A DNA stretch of 64,000 nucleotides, from assembly GCA_035317605.1 (NCBI GenBank), contig DATHGT010000197.1, positions 5,379-69,378 of the forward strand. Reading direction: 5' to 3'. A model generated the notes under the pieces. That model searched no databases. It saw only the letters and a list, made by a program, of their open reading frames with translations, and was not told the origin of the DNA. Numbering within the stretch: position 1 is the stretch's first letter; each line of letters opens with the position of its first letter. This document shows positions 44,847-52,781 of the stretch, one piece after another. The DNA comes from DATHGT01 sp035317605 (GTDB taxonomy: Bacteria; Methylomirabilota; Methylomirabilia; Rokubacteriales; CSP1-6). Made by a program: the position numbers and the translations under genes.

Positions 44847-45926
44847 CTACTTCGCGACGTTGAAGCGGAAGTGACAGACTTCGCCGTCGCGCACGACGTA
44901 GTCCTTGCCTTCCAGGCGGAGCTGGCCGCGGGCGCGGAGGTCGGCGAACGAGCCTTCGACCGTGATCAATTCGTCGTAGGTGTTGACCTCGGCGCGGATG
45001 AAGCCGCGCGCGATGTCCGAGTGGACCGTCCCCGCGGCATCCTGGGCCCGCGTTCCCCGCGGGATCGGCCAGGCCCGCACCTCGTCCTCGCCCACCGTGA
45101 AGAAGGACACGAGGCCCAGCAGCGCGTAGCAGTCCTGGAGCAGCCGGCGTAGGGCGGGCTCGCGCAATCCGAGATCGGCGAGGAACGCCGTCTGCTCCTC
45201 GCCGCTGAGCTGAGAGATCTCAGCCTCGATCACCGCCGACACCCAGCCCACGCGGGTGTGCGGGCGCGCCGCGACCGCTTCCAGCCCGAACCGCTCGACC
45301 ACGCGCTCGCCGTCGGCGACGGCCGCCTCGTCGAGGTTCACGCAGTGCAGGATCGGCTTCTGGGACAGGAACGTGAAGCCGCGGATGACCTTGGCGTCGT
45401 CCGCGGAGATGTCGACGACACGCAGCGCCCGCTCAGCCTCCAGCTCGCCTTGAAGACGCCGGAGGATCTCCTGCTCCTTCACCTCGGCGTCGGTCCGGCG
45501 CTTCTTGATCGACGCCTCCAGCCGCTCGAGCCGGCGCTCGATGACCTCGAGGTCGGCCAGGATCAGCTCCGTTTCCAGGTCCGAGATGTCGCGGCGGGGA
45601 TCGGGTCCGGGCAGCGCCGGATCGTCGAACGCGCGGACCACGTGAAGGAGCGCGTCGGCGTCGCGGAACTCCTTGGTGTCGAGCCCGCTCCGCTCGCCCT
45701 TGGCGATCCCCGCCAGGTCGACCACCTCGAAAGTCGCGAACGTGGTCTTCTTCGGCTTGAACATCCCGCTCAGCCGGTCGACGCGCGGATCCGGCACCCG
45801 CGCCACGCCCGTGTGCAGCTCCGCCCGGCCCGTGTCGTAGCGCGAGGTGGCCACGTTGGCCCCCGTGAGGAGATTGAACAGCGTCGTCTTCCCGCCCTTG
45901 GGCAATCCGATGAGTCCGATCTTCAT
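44847..45926 (-). CDS. ychF: Ribosome-associated ATPase YchF (Obg family)
   Basis: 359 aa. P-loop GLPKGGKTTLFN at the N-terminus, switch region VDLAGIAKGERSGL, the NLDE sequence in place of NKxD (giving ATP preference), a central coiled coil (ERRLERLEASIKKRR) and a C-terminal TGS domain (WPIPRGTRAQDAAGTVHSDI). OLA1/YchF proteins bind ribosomes and respond to stress. GAGAAT lies seven bases before the ATG. Confidence 0.96.
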   Translation of the reverse strand: MKIGLIGLPKGGKTTLFNLLTGANVATSRYDTGRAELHTGVARVPDPRVDRLSGMFKPKKTTFATFEVVDLAGIAKGERSGLDTKEFRDADALLHVVRAFDDPALPGPDPRRDISDLETELILADLEVIERRLERLEASIKKRRTDAEVKEQEILRRLQGELEAERALRVVDISADDAKVIRGFTFLSQKPILHCVNLDEAAVADGERVVERFGLEAVAARPHTRVGWVSAVIEAEISQLSGEEQTAFLADLGLREPALRRLLQDCYALLGLVSFFTVGEDEVRAWPIPRGTRAQDAAGTVHSDIARGFIRAEVNTYDELITVEGSFADLRARGQLRLEGKDYVVRDGEVCHFRFNVAK

Positions 45927-45975
45927 GCGCTCGATTCTCGCCCAACGCCGACCCCGAAGCTACCGACCCGCGTGA

Positions 45976-46140
45976 TAGATCGGCCGCGATGCCGGCCCGC
46001 GACGCTGCCTCGCCCAACCGGCCACCCAGCCGGTCTACGGGGTCATCGCCGCCACCCTCATGGCGGGAGACCGGCTGGCTCCGGAGCTGATCGTGGCGAG
46101 CGTGGCGGTGACGGTGGGCATCTGGCTGATCGGCCGCTGA
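45976..46140 (+). pseudogene. C-terminal remnant of an EamA/DMT-family transporter
   Basis: In one frame ATQPVYGVIAATLMAGDRLA then PELIVASVAVTVGIWLIGR ends at TGA 46138-46140; it matches the last two helices of EamA transporters (the P-V-x-x-x-x-A-x-x-x-G-E-x-L pattern). The frame has TGA and TAG at 45973-45978 and no start, so it is a decayed fragment. It occupies most of the 243-bp ychF/queF gap. Confidence 0.55.
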
Positions 46141-46156
46141 CGGCCGCCCCGGCCGG

Positions 46157-46162
46157 TATAAT
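46157..46162 (+). promoter_or_regulatory. -10 element, leaderless start of queF
   Basis: A perfect TATAAT preceded by CGG, seven bases before the queF ATG at 46170. No ribosome-binding site fits between. Confidence 0.55.
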
Positions 46163-46169
46163 TCGCCTG

Positions 46170-46538
46170 ATGCCGAGCCAGCCGTCGAAGAGCATCGAGA
46201 CCGTTCCGAACCCGCACCCCGATCGCGACTACGAGGTCACGATGACGGTGCCGGAGTTCACCTGCCTCTGCCCGATCACGGGCCAGCCCGACTTCGCGAC
46301 CCTGCGCATCCGCTACGTCCCCGACCAGCACCTGGTCGAGCTGAAATCGCTCAAGCTCTACGTGTGGTCGTATCGCAACGAAGGCGCCTTCCACGAGGAC
46401 GTGACCAACCGCATCCTGGATGATCTGGTGGCGGCGGCGCGGCCGCGGTTCATGGAGATCGTCGGCGACTTCAACGTCCGCGGCGGCATCAAGACCGAAA
46501 TCCGCGTCACCTACGGCAAGCCCGTCGATCTGCCCTGA
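46170..46538 (+). CDS. queF: NADPH-dependent 7-cyano-7-deazaguanine reductase
   Basis: Reduces preQ0 to preQ1 for queuosine synthesis. Short unimodular type, 122 aa. The active-site C34 and D41 lie in TCLCPITGQPDF; ELKSLKLYVWSYRNEGAFHE carries the substrate Glu and the H75-E76 pair. Other que genes are not in the window. ATG 46170 fits both homologues and the leaderless -10. Confidence 0.95.
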   Translation: MPSQPSKSIETVPNPHPDRDYEVTMTVPEFTCLCPITGQPDFATLRIRYVPDQHLVELKSLKLYVWSYRNEGAFHEDVTNRILDDLVAAARPRFMEIVGDFNVRGGIKTEIRVTYGKPVDLP

Positions 46539-46563
46539 TTCGTCCAGCTCGAGCTAAATAATC

Positions 46564-46697
46564 CTCGGGAAATTGGTCGACCGTTTCACGTCGGGGGGTC
46601 GAGCGCCGATTTCGCAGAAAAGAGGAGCGAAGCTCCTCTTTTTGAGGACCCAGGCCAGCCGACCCCCCGACGTGAAACGGTCGACCAATTTCCCGAG
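46564..46697. repeat. 38-bp perfect inverted repeat flanking a terminator hairpin
   Basis: The arm 46564-46601 (starts CTCGGGAAATTGGTCGACCG) is exactly reverse-complementary to 46660-46697. Beyond the arms a shared CTAAAT occurs on both sides after four mismatched bases. The 58-bp centre carries a bidirectional terminator. It fills the convergent queF/SIS gap and could be a small non-autonomous mobile element or a dedicated double terminator. Confidence 0.85.
46618..46643. terminator. Bidirectional intrinsic terminator between queF and the SIS gene
   Basis: AAAAGAGGAGC-GAA-GCTCCTCTTTT is a perfect 11-bp stem with A and T runs on both sides, working in either direction between convergent genes. 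Confidence 0.85.
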
Positions 46698-46703
46698 CTC
46701 CAT

Positions 46704-47282
46704 TTAGCGCTCCCGCGGCATGTACGTATCGCGTATCGCCGCGTAGATCGCGTGCAGCACGACCAGGTGGAGCTCCTCGATGTGCTGCATGTTCTCGCTG
46801 GCCACGAGGACGCAGTGGTCGCAGAGCGGCTTGAGCTTGCCGCCGTCGCCGCCGGTGAGCCCCACCGTGACCGCGCCCTGCGCCCGCGCCAGCGTCAGCG
46901 CGTTCAGCACGTTGGGAGAGTTGCCGCTGCCGCTGATCGCCATCACCACGTCACCGCGGCCCACGAAGTTGCGGAGCTGCTCGGCGAAGACCTGATCGTA
47001 CGCGGTGTCGTTGGCCCAGGCCGTCATCAACGACACGTTGCTGGTCAGGCTCAGCACCTTGAAGCGCCGCGGGAAGCCGCGCATCCCGCCCTTGCCGAGG
47101 TCGTTGACGAAGTGCTCGGCGTTGGCCGCGCTGCCCCCGTTGCCCATCACGTAGATGAAGCGCTCCGCCTCCAGCGCCCGCACGAGGGCCGCGATCACGC
47201 CGTCGATGGCGGCGACGGGAAGCTTGCGGAGCGTGTCGGCGCTCGTCGCCAGATAGCGCTCGAGATAGCTGACCCGGCTCAT
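46704..47282 (-). CDS. gmhA: SIS-domain phosphosugar isomerase, GmhA-like
   Basis: 192 aa. GNGGSAANAEHFVNDL and ISGSGNSPNVLNAL are the phosphosugar-binding loops, and SENMQHIEELHLVVLHAI carries the metal/catalytic Glu-His set of sedoheptulose-7-phosphate isomerase (heptose for LPS). DiaA-type proteins are related, so function is probable, not certain. I prefer ATG 47282 (MSRVSYLERY) over GTG 47309, which would overlap the preceding gene. The TAA stop lies at the edge of the long inverted repeat. Confidence 0.88.
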   Translation of the reverse strand: MSRVSYLERYLATSADTLRKLPVAAIDGVIAALVRALEAERFIYVMGNGGSAANAEHFVNDLGKGGMRGFPRRFKVLSLTSNVSLMTAWANDTAYDQVFAEQLRNFVGRGDVVMAISGSGNSPNVLNALTLARAQGAVTVGLTGGDGGKLKPLCDHCVLVASENMQHIEELHLVVLHAIYAAIRDTYMPRER

Positions 47283-47292
47283 ACCAATTCCA

Positions 47293-48105
47293 TCATTTGG
47301 AACGGACACTTTTGAGGAAACGAATCAGGGCGCGGTTGAAGGCCTCGGTTTGCTCGAGGATCAGCCAGCGACCGCCGGGGATCACGCTGAGTCGGGAGCG
47401 GCGGATCAGCTTGGCCAGCGCCCGCGCGAAGTCGGGGGGCGTGAAGATGTCGTCCCGGCCGGCCACGACGAGGGTCGGCACCTTGATCGTCCCCAGGCGC
47501 GCGACGCGAGTGCCGTTCCAGGCGGCGACGCCGCGGGCCTGGCGCTCGATGGCCTCGGCCTTGGTCTGGTGCGGATAGGACAGGGCCGCGCGAAACGCCA
47601 TCTCGACGTTGTCCTTCCGCTCGAAGAACGCGGGACCGAAGATCCACGGAAAGAACACGTGACGGTAGCGCTCCTCGATGGGCACCCGCGAGACCAGCGA
47701 CGCCCACGACTCCACCACCCGCAGGAACCGCGCGTCGGCGGTCGCCCAGGTGGAGACCAGGGTCAGCGAGCGGACGATCTGCGCGTGCCGGAGCGCCAGC
47801 TCCTGGGCGACGGTCCCGCCCATCGAGAGGCCGACCACGTGGGCGCGGGGGATCTTCAGCTCGCGCAGCAGCGCGACGGCATCCTCCGCGAGCTGGGCCG
47901 TCGTGTACACGGGCTCCGGCGGCAGGTCGGTCTCACCGACGCCCCGATTGTCGAACGTGATCACCCGGAAGGACGGGGCCAGCGCCTTGACCTGGGGCGC
48001 CCACATCGCGCCCGGCATCGACAGCCCGGCGATGAGCAGCACGGGATCGCCTGTCCCGGCGACCTCGTAGTGCAGCCGGATCCCGTTGAGGATGGCGTAG
48101 GCCAT
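47293..48105 (-). CDS. Alpha/beta hydrolase with catalytic His replaced by Arg
   Basis: 270 aa. Nucleophile S94 in GLSMGG and the acid in AGRDDIFTP (D218/D219) are present. Where relatives have GGH or AGH before the final helix, this protein reads IPGGRWLILEQTEAF; R246 is CGC, one transition from CAC (His). It may be inactive, altered, or carry a sequencing error. It lies between an alcohol dehydrogenase and the SIS isomerase in one operon. Confidence 0.88.
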   Translation of the reverse strand: MAYAILNGIRLHYEVAGTGDPVLLIAGLSMPGAMWAPQVKALAPSFRVITFDNRGVGETDLPPEPVYTTAQLAEDAVALLRELKIPRAHVVGLSMGGTVAQELALRHAQIVRSLTLVSTWATADARFLRVVESWASLVSRVPIEERYRHVFFPWIFGPAFFERKDNVEMAFRAALSYPHQTKAEAIERQARGVAAWNGTRVARLGTIKVPTLVVAGRDDIFTPPDFARALAKLIRRSRLSVIPGGRWLILEQTEAFNRALIRFLKSVRSK

Positions 48106-48106
48106 C

Positions 48107-49123
48107 TCAGCGGGGCGCCCGGGGGACGACGGTGACCTTGATGGAGTCCGGCGCGCGATGGGCGGCGAAGGCGGCGTCGATGGAGCCCAGGTCGAACCGA
48201 TGGGTGAGTAGCGGTCCGGTGCGCACGCGGCCCGTCTCCAGCAGCCCGAGGGCCTGGGGGAACTCGTCCTGGTAGATCATCGACCCGACGATGGTGATCT
48301 CGTGTCGGACGATCGGGAAGAACGACAGCGTCGTCGGCTCGTGCGGGAGCCCGGTGAGCACGACGCGCCCGCCGGGCCGGGCCAGCGCCACCGCGTGGTT
48401 CACCGCATCGGCCGTCCCCGCGGTCTCGACGACGAGATCGACGCCCTCGCGCCCGGAGAACCGCCTGGACAGGACGTCGAGCGGGCCGTCGGCGACCGCG
48501 TGGGTCTCGTCGGCCCCCAGCTCGCGGGCGAGCGCGAAGCGGCGCGCGCTCCGGCTCACCACCAGGACCCGGACGCCCGCCGCGCGCAGCACCTGGAGCG
48601 CGAGCAGTCCGAGCGTCCCGCCGCCGACGACCGCCGCCGTTTGGCCGGGCTTGGGAAGACCCCGGTTGACGGCGCGGACCACGACGGCCAGCGGCTCGGC
48701 GATGACCGCCGCGTCGTCTGGGACGGAATCGGCGACGGGCCAGCAACACTTCGCGGGCAGCGCGGCGAGCTCGGCGAACGCGCCGTCCGCGTCGATGCCG
48801 ATGGCGGTTCGCCGGGGGCAGAGGTTGCGGTTGCCCTCGAGGCAGAGGGGGCAGCGTCCGCACGAATAGTTCGGCTCGGCGACCACGCGCTGCCCCACCC
48901 GGAGGTGCGCGACGTTCCCGCCGATGGCTTCGATCCGACCCACGAATTCGTGGCCCATGATCAAGGGATAGGTCACCGGCCGGTCGCCGCTCCAGATCCG
49001 ATAGTCGGTCCCGCACAGGCCGGCCAGGGCAACGCGGACGAGCGCATCGTCGGGCCCGAGGTCGGGGGTGGCAGACGGGCCGACCGTGAGCGAGCGGGGG
49101 CTCCGCAGAACGGCCGCGTTCAC
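48107..49123 (-). CDS. Zinc-dependent medium-chain alcohol/polyol dehydrogenase
   Basis: 338 aa. Catalytic zinc ligands in GLCGTDYRIW and MGHEFVGRI, structural zinc cysteines in CGRCPLCLEGNRNLC, and NAD Rossmann motif VVGGGTLGLLALQV. It resembles threonine/sorbitol dehydrogenases (Tdh/GutB group); the substrate is not predictable. The start is GTG at 49123; TAGATT six bases before it suggests an internal leaderless promoter. Confidence 0.92.
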   Translation of the reverse strand: MNAAVLRSPRSLTVGPSATPDLGPDDALVRVALAGLCGTDYRIWSGDRPVTYPLIMGHEFVGRIEAIGGNVAHLRVGQRVVAEPNYSCGRCPLCLEGNRNLCPRRTAIGIDADGAFAELAALPAKCCWPVADSVPDDAAVIAEPLAVVVRAVNRGLPKPGQTAAVVGGGTLGLLALQVLRAAGVRVLVVSRSARRFALARELGADETHAVADGPLDVLSRRFSGREGVDLVVETAGTADAVNHAVALARPGGRVVLTGLPHEPTTLSFFPIVRHEITIVGSMIYQDEFPQALGLLETGRVRTGPLLTHRFDLGSIDAAFAAHRAPDSIKVTVVPRAPR

Positions 49124-49170
49124 GCCGTCAATCTACCATGGGACCTCGCCACGGCCCCGCAAACAAGGGC

Positions 49171-49926
49171 CTACGCCGCGGTGTGGCCGCCGTCGAGGTA
49201 GATGGTTTGACCGGTCATGAAGTCGGAGGCCGACGAGGCCAGATAGACGGCGAGGGGGCCGATTTCCTCCGGCCGCCCGCGGCGGCGGGCGGGAACGTCG
49301 CGGAGCAGGCGGTCGGCGAGGCGGGTGTCGCCGGTGTCGAAGGCCGGCGCCGACATGTCCGTCTCGAACCAGCCCGGCGCGATGGCGTTGACCTGGATGT
49401 TGTGGCGCGCCCACTCGACCCCGAGCGTGCGGGTGAACGCGACGATCGCACCTTTGGTGGCTGAGTAGATCGTGTAGCCGGGCAGGCCGATGGCCCCCAG
49501 CATCGACGACACGTTGACGACCTTGCCCGCGCCCTGGGCGATGAGATGGGCGGCGGCGGCCCGACAGCCGTTGATCACGCCGCCGAGGTTGACGTCGAGC
49601 AACGCACGCCACTCGTCCGGCGTCCACTCCACCAGCGGCTTCACCCGGGCGACGCCCGAGTTGTTGACCACGATGTCGAGCCGGCCCAGCGCGCCGATCG
49701 CCGACCGCATCAGCGTCTCGACGGCCGCATAGCTGGTCACGTCGGTCGGGACCACGAGGGCCCGGCGCCCCGCGCCCTCCACGAGGTGGGCGGTCTCCTC
49801 GAGGTCCGGTTTCGAGCGCGCGGCCAGCGCGAGATCGGCGCCGGCCTCGGCCAGCGCCACGGACATCGCGCGACCGAGACCCCGCGACGCGCCGGTGACG
49901 ACCGCGACCTTCCCGGCGAGCGTCAC
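49171..49926 (-). CDS. Short-chain dehydrogenase/reductase (SDR)
   Basis: 251 aa. Classical SDR: NAD(P) motif TGASRGLGRA, NNSGVA, catalytic Ser (VNVSSMLG), YSATKG and the C-terminal YLDGGHTAA. FabG-like but the substrate is unknown. The start GTG overlaps the acyl-CoA ligase stop (GTGA), which ties it to fatty-acid activation. Confidence 0.92.
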   Translation of the reverse strand: MTLAGKVAVVTGASRGLGRAMSVALAEAGADLALAARSKPDLEETAHLVEGAGRRALVVPTDVTSYAAVETLMRSAIGALGRLDIVVNNSGVARVKPLVEWTPDEWRALLDVNLGGVINGCRAAAAHLIAQGAGKVVNVSSMLGAIGLPGYTIYSATKGAIVAFTRTLGVEWARHNIQVNAIAPGWFETDMSAPAFDTGDTRLADRLLRDVPARRRGRPEEIGPLAVYLASSASDFMTGQTIYLDGGHTAA

Positions 49927-51719
49927 CGGTAGAGGTCTTCGAGCGCGTCCCGGTATTTCTCGGAAACGACCTTGCGCTTGACCTTGAGGGTGGGGGTCAG
50001 CTCCCCACCCTCCTGGGTGAAGTCCTGGGCCAGGAGGGTGAACTTCTTGATCTTGGCGTACGACTGGAGCTGCGTGTTCTTCTCCTCCACCGTGCGGCCG
50101 ACCCGCGCGACCACCTTCGGGTTCTTCACGGTCACGGCGGGATCGGTGGTGAGGATCCCCTGCTCGCGGGCGAACTTCGTCAGCTCCTCGGGGTTGAGGG
50201 TGATCAGGGCCACCGGGAACGGTCGCCGGTCGCCGTACACCATGGCCTGACTGATGAACGGATCGGTCTTGAGCAGATTCTCGATGTTCTGGGGCGCCAG
50301 GTTCATGCCGCCCGCGGTGACGATGAGGTCCTTCTTCCGGTCGGTGATGTAGAGGAAGCCCTCGTCGTCGAGCCGGCCGATGTCGCCGGTGTGGAACCAG
50401 CCCGTCGGCTCGAAGACCTCCGCCGTCGCCTCGGGCTGCTTGTAGTACCCGCGGGTGGCGATGTTGGGGCCGCGGGCGAGGATCTCGCCGTCACCGGCGA
50501 TCTTCAGCTCGACGCCGCTGAGCGCCTGCCCCACCGAGCCGAACTTGAAGCGCGAGGGCCGGTTGAAGGTGAGCGCGGGACACGTCTCGGTCAGCCCGTA
50601 GCCTTCGAGCACCAGGATGCCGGCCGCGTGGAAGAATTCCGCGATGTCCGGCGACAGCGGGGCGCCGCCCGACACCGCCCACCGCAGGCGGCCTCCGAGG
50701 GCGGCGTGGAGCTTCTCGAAGACGAGCCGGTCGGCCAGCTTGCGCTTGAAGGCGAGCCCGCCGGCCACGGGCTGGCCGGCCCGCTGGCGGCGACTCACCT
50801 CGCGCCCGACGTCCATGGCCCAGTTGAAGATCCGCTTCTTGATGGGCGAGCCCGCGTCCACCCCGGCGAGGATCCGCCCGTACACTTTTTCGAACACCCG
50901 CGGCACGCTGCAGATGAAGTGCGGGCGCACCTCCTTGAGGTTGTCGCCGACCTTGTCCAGGTTCTCGGCGAAGGCGGTGGTCAGCCCCTTGTACGGCCCC
51001 AGGAACGACTCGAGCCGCGCGAACGAGTGGGCCAAGGGCAGGAACAACAGGTGTACCCACCCCTCCTCCGCCGGGGTGGCCTGCCCGGAGGCGGTGACGG
51101 CGGCGAGGTGATTGCCGTGGGTCTGCACCACGCCCTTGGGCGGTCCCGTGGTGCCGGAGGTGTATACGATGGTGGCCACGTCGTCCGACGTGGTCGCCGC
51201 CACCCGGTCGGCCAGCGTGCTCTGGTGCGCCTCGCGCGCCTCCCGGCCGAGCCGGCGCAGGGTGTCCCAGGTCATCACGGCCTCGGCCGGCTGCTGCGCG
51301 TCGTAGCCGGACATCACCACGATCTGCTCGAGGCCTTTCATGTCCGGCCGGGCCTCCAGGGCCTTGGCGAGCTGCGAGGGGTCCTCGACGATCAGGGTCT
51401 TGGCCTGCGAGTCGTTCACCACGTAGGCGATCAGGTGCGGCGGATAGCTCGGGTAGATCGGCACGGTCACGCAGCCCGCGCTGAAGATGGCCATGTCGGC
51501 CTGCGCCCACTCCGCGCGGCTCGACGACAGCAGCGCGACCGCCTCGCCCTTCTGGCGGCCCAGCGCGATCAGCCCGAGGGCCAGCTCCCGCACGACGTCA
51601 CCGACGTGCCGCCAGGTGATCGTCTTCCAGGTCCCCTGCTCCTTGAACTGCTGGGCCGGTTGGTCACCGCTCTTCTCCACACGGTCCCAGAACATCCGGG
51701 CCAGCGTGTCGTTCGCCAT
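49923..51719 (-). CDS. Long-chain acyl-CoA synthetase (AMP-binding, FAA1 type)
   Basis: 598 aa. ATP/AMP motif YTSGTTGPPKGVVQTH, LPLAHSFAR, GYGLTET, WFHTGDIG and the terminal TPTLKVKRK region define the long-chain acyl-CoA synthetase group. It activates fatty acids with ATP and CoA. ATG 51719 follows GAGGAGG. It heads the operon ligase-SDR-dehydrogenase-hydrolase-SIS and is divergent from the phasin gene. Confidence 0.95.
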   Translation of the reverse strand: MANDTLARMFWDRVEKSGDQPAQQFKEQGTWKTITWRHVGDVVRELALGLIALGRQKGEAVALLSSSRAEWAQADMAIFSAGCVTVPIYPSYPPHLIAYVVNDSQAKTLIVEDPSQLAKALEARPDMKGLEQIVVMSGYDAQQPAEAVMTWDTLRRLGREAREAHQSTLADRVAATTSDDVATIVYTSGTTGPPKGVVQTHGNHLAAVTASGQATPAEEGWVHLLFLPLAHSFARLESFLGPYKGLTTAFAENLDKVGDNLKEVRPHFICSVPRVFEKVYGRILAGVDAGSPIKKRIFNWAMDVGREVSRRQRAGQPVAGGLAFKRKLADRLVFEKLHAALGGRLRWAVSGGAPLSPDIAEFFHAAGILVLEGYGLTETCPALTFNRPSRFKFGSVGQALSGVELKIAGDGEILARGPNIATRGYYKQPEATAEVFEPTGWFHTGDIGRLDDEGFLYITDRKKDLIVTAGGMNLAPQNIENLLKTDPFISQAMVYGDRRPFPVALITLNPEELTKFAREQGILTTDPAVTVKNPKVVARVGRTVEEKNTQLQSYAKIKKFTLLAQDFTQEGGELTPTLKVKRKVVSEKYRDALEDLYR

Positions 51720-51823
51720 GGGGGTCCTCCTCGTATCTCTTTGCCGACGGTGAACGTTCCGCCGCATTGTCGCATCGGTGCGCCCGCCTGGTTGACGCAC
51801 TGCGAAAAACACCTTGCCTCTGA

Positions 51824-51838
51824 TAACGCGACGCGTTA
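51824..51838. promoter_or_regulatory. 15-bp palindrome, candidate operator
   Basis: TAACGCGACGCGTTA is a perfect palindrome (single central A) in the divergent 178-bp gap between the acyl-CoA ligase and the phasin gene. PhaR or the TetR protein at 57742 could bind it; neither is shown. Nothing else is recognised in the gap besides ribosome-binding sites. Confidence 0.5.
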
Positions 51839-51897
51839 GTCTGATTCTGACGGCGGCCGCGAGGCCACCGAAAGACCGGACGATGCAGGAGGACGAC

Positions 51898-52152
51898 ATG
51901 GACGACGCGGCGCGGGCTCAGGAAATGTGGACGCAGGTCACGGGCAAGAACTTCGAGATGCTCACGGTGTGGGCCGACGCCAACCAGCGCATGCTGCAGG
52001 ACTGGGTCGACTTCACGTCGGGCGCGACCAAGGAAGGGCTGCGTCTCTACGGCGAGATGCAGACCAAGGCCCTCGAGGGCATGAAGGCGTGGGCGACGCT
52101 CACGGACGCGGTGGCCAAGACGACGAAGGAGACCTACGCGCGGGCCGCCTAG
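51898..52152 (+). CDS. Phasin-like PHA granule protein
   Basis: 84 aa, amphipathic helical (AQEMWTQVTGKNFEMLTVWA ... GLRLYGEMQTKALEGMKAWA), no cysteine. Small phasin_2-like proteins coat polyhydroxyalkanoate granules. ATG 51898 with AGGAGG eight bases upstream; an earlier ATG at 51883 lacks a site. Convergent with phaR: the TAG stops of both genes share the palindrome CTAG at 52149-52152. Confidence 0.75.
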   Translation: MDDAARAQEMWTQVTGKNFEMLTVWADANQRMLQDWVDFTSGATKEGLRLYGEMQTKALEGMKAWATLTDAVAKTTKETYARAA

Positions 52153-52643
52153 GCGGGCTTGCCCTTCCGCTTTTCCAGACGTTCTTCCAGCGCGCGGAGC
52201 CGCTCGCGGAGCGAGGAGACTTCCTCGCGGAGATGTTCGGCGTCCGGCTCCGCGCCTTCCCGCCGCGGCTCGGCGGCCGGGTTCGGTCCCCATCCGGAGC
52301 GGGCGGTCCACTCGCGGAACACGCGCTCCATCTCGCGCTGGTTGGTCACGACGCCCTCGAGGCTCGAGCGCATCGAGCGCTGGACGAATTCCTGCCACGC
52401 CTGGCCGTGCTTGATGAGCTGGTGCAGGAAGCCCGTGGGCAGTGTCCCGCGATGGTTCCGTTCGTGCTCGAGGATGATCTGGGTGAGGGTGACGGAGGTG
52501 AGGTCGTCGCCGGAGGCCGCGTCGACCACCGAGATCTCGCGGCCGCCGCGGATCATCTCCTCGATCTCGTCGAGGGTGACGTAGCGGCTCTCCTGGGTGT
52601 CGTACAGTTTTCGATTCGAATACCGCTTGATCACGTACGCCAT
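52149..52643 (-). CDS. phaR: Polyhydroxyalkanoate synthesis regulator PhaR
   Basis: 164 aa. The DNA-binding domain is unmistakable: VIKRYSNRKLYDTQESRYVTLDEI, followed by the PHB-accumulation regulatory domain (VTLTQIILEHER). The C-terminal half is a coiled coil (LREEVSSLRERLRALEERLEK). PhaR binds PHA granules and represses phasin genes, so the convergent phasin is a natural target. Divergent from phaB, 138 bp away. Confidence 0.94.
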   Translation of the reverse strand: MAYVIKRYSNRKLYDTQESRYVTLDEIEEMIRGGREISVVDAASGDDLTSVTLTQIILEHERNHRGTLPTGFLHQLIKHGQAWQEFVQRSMRSSLEGVVTNQREMERVFREWTARSGWGPNPAAEPRREGAEPDAEHLREEVSSLRERLRALEERLEKRKGKPA

Positions 52644-52742
52644 CGACGTCGTCCCCTGGGGCCGCCCTGCCCACCCGGTAGGCACCTCGCAAATCCGCCC
52701 GAATCTAACACCGCGCGTCAAGCCCGACAAGAAGGGCGATGC

Positions 52743-52748
52743 TAGACT
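52743..52748 (+). promoter_or_regulatory. Candidate -10 of the phaB-like gene
   Basis: TAGACT preceded by GC, 33 nt before the ATG at 52782; a GGAGG follows at about 52771. No clear -35. Confidence 0.35.
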
Positions 52749-52781
52749 GAACGTCTCGACCTACCCCGCTGGAGGCAATTC

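Noticed and set aside
46564..46697. Insertion sequence
   Set aside because: The inverted repeat encloses only 58 bp, with no transposase and no clear target-site duplication.
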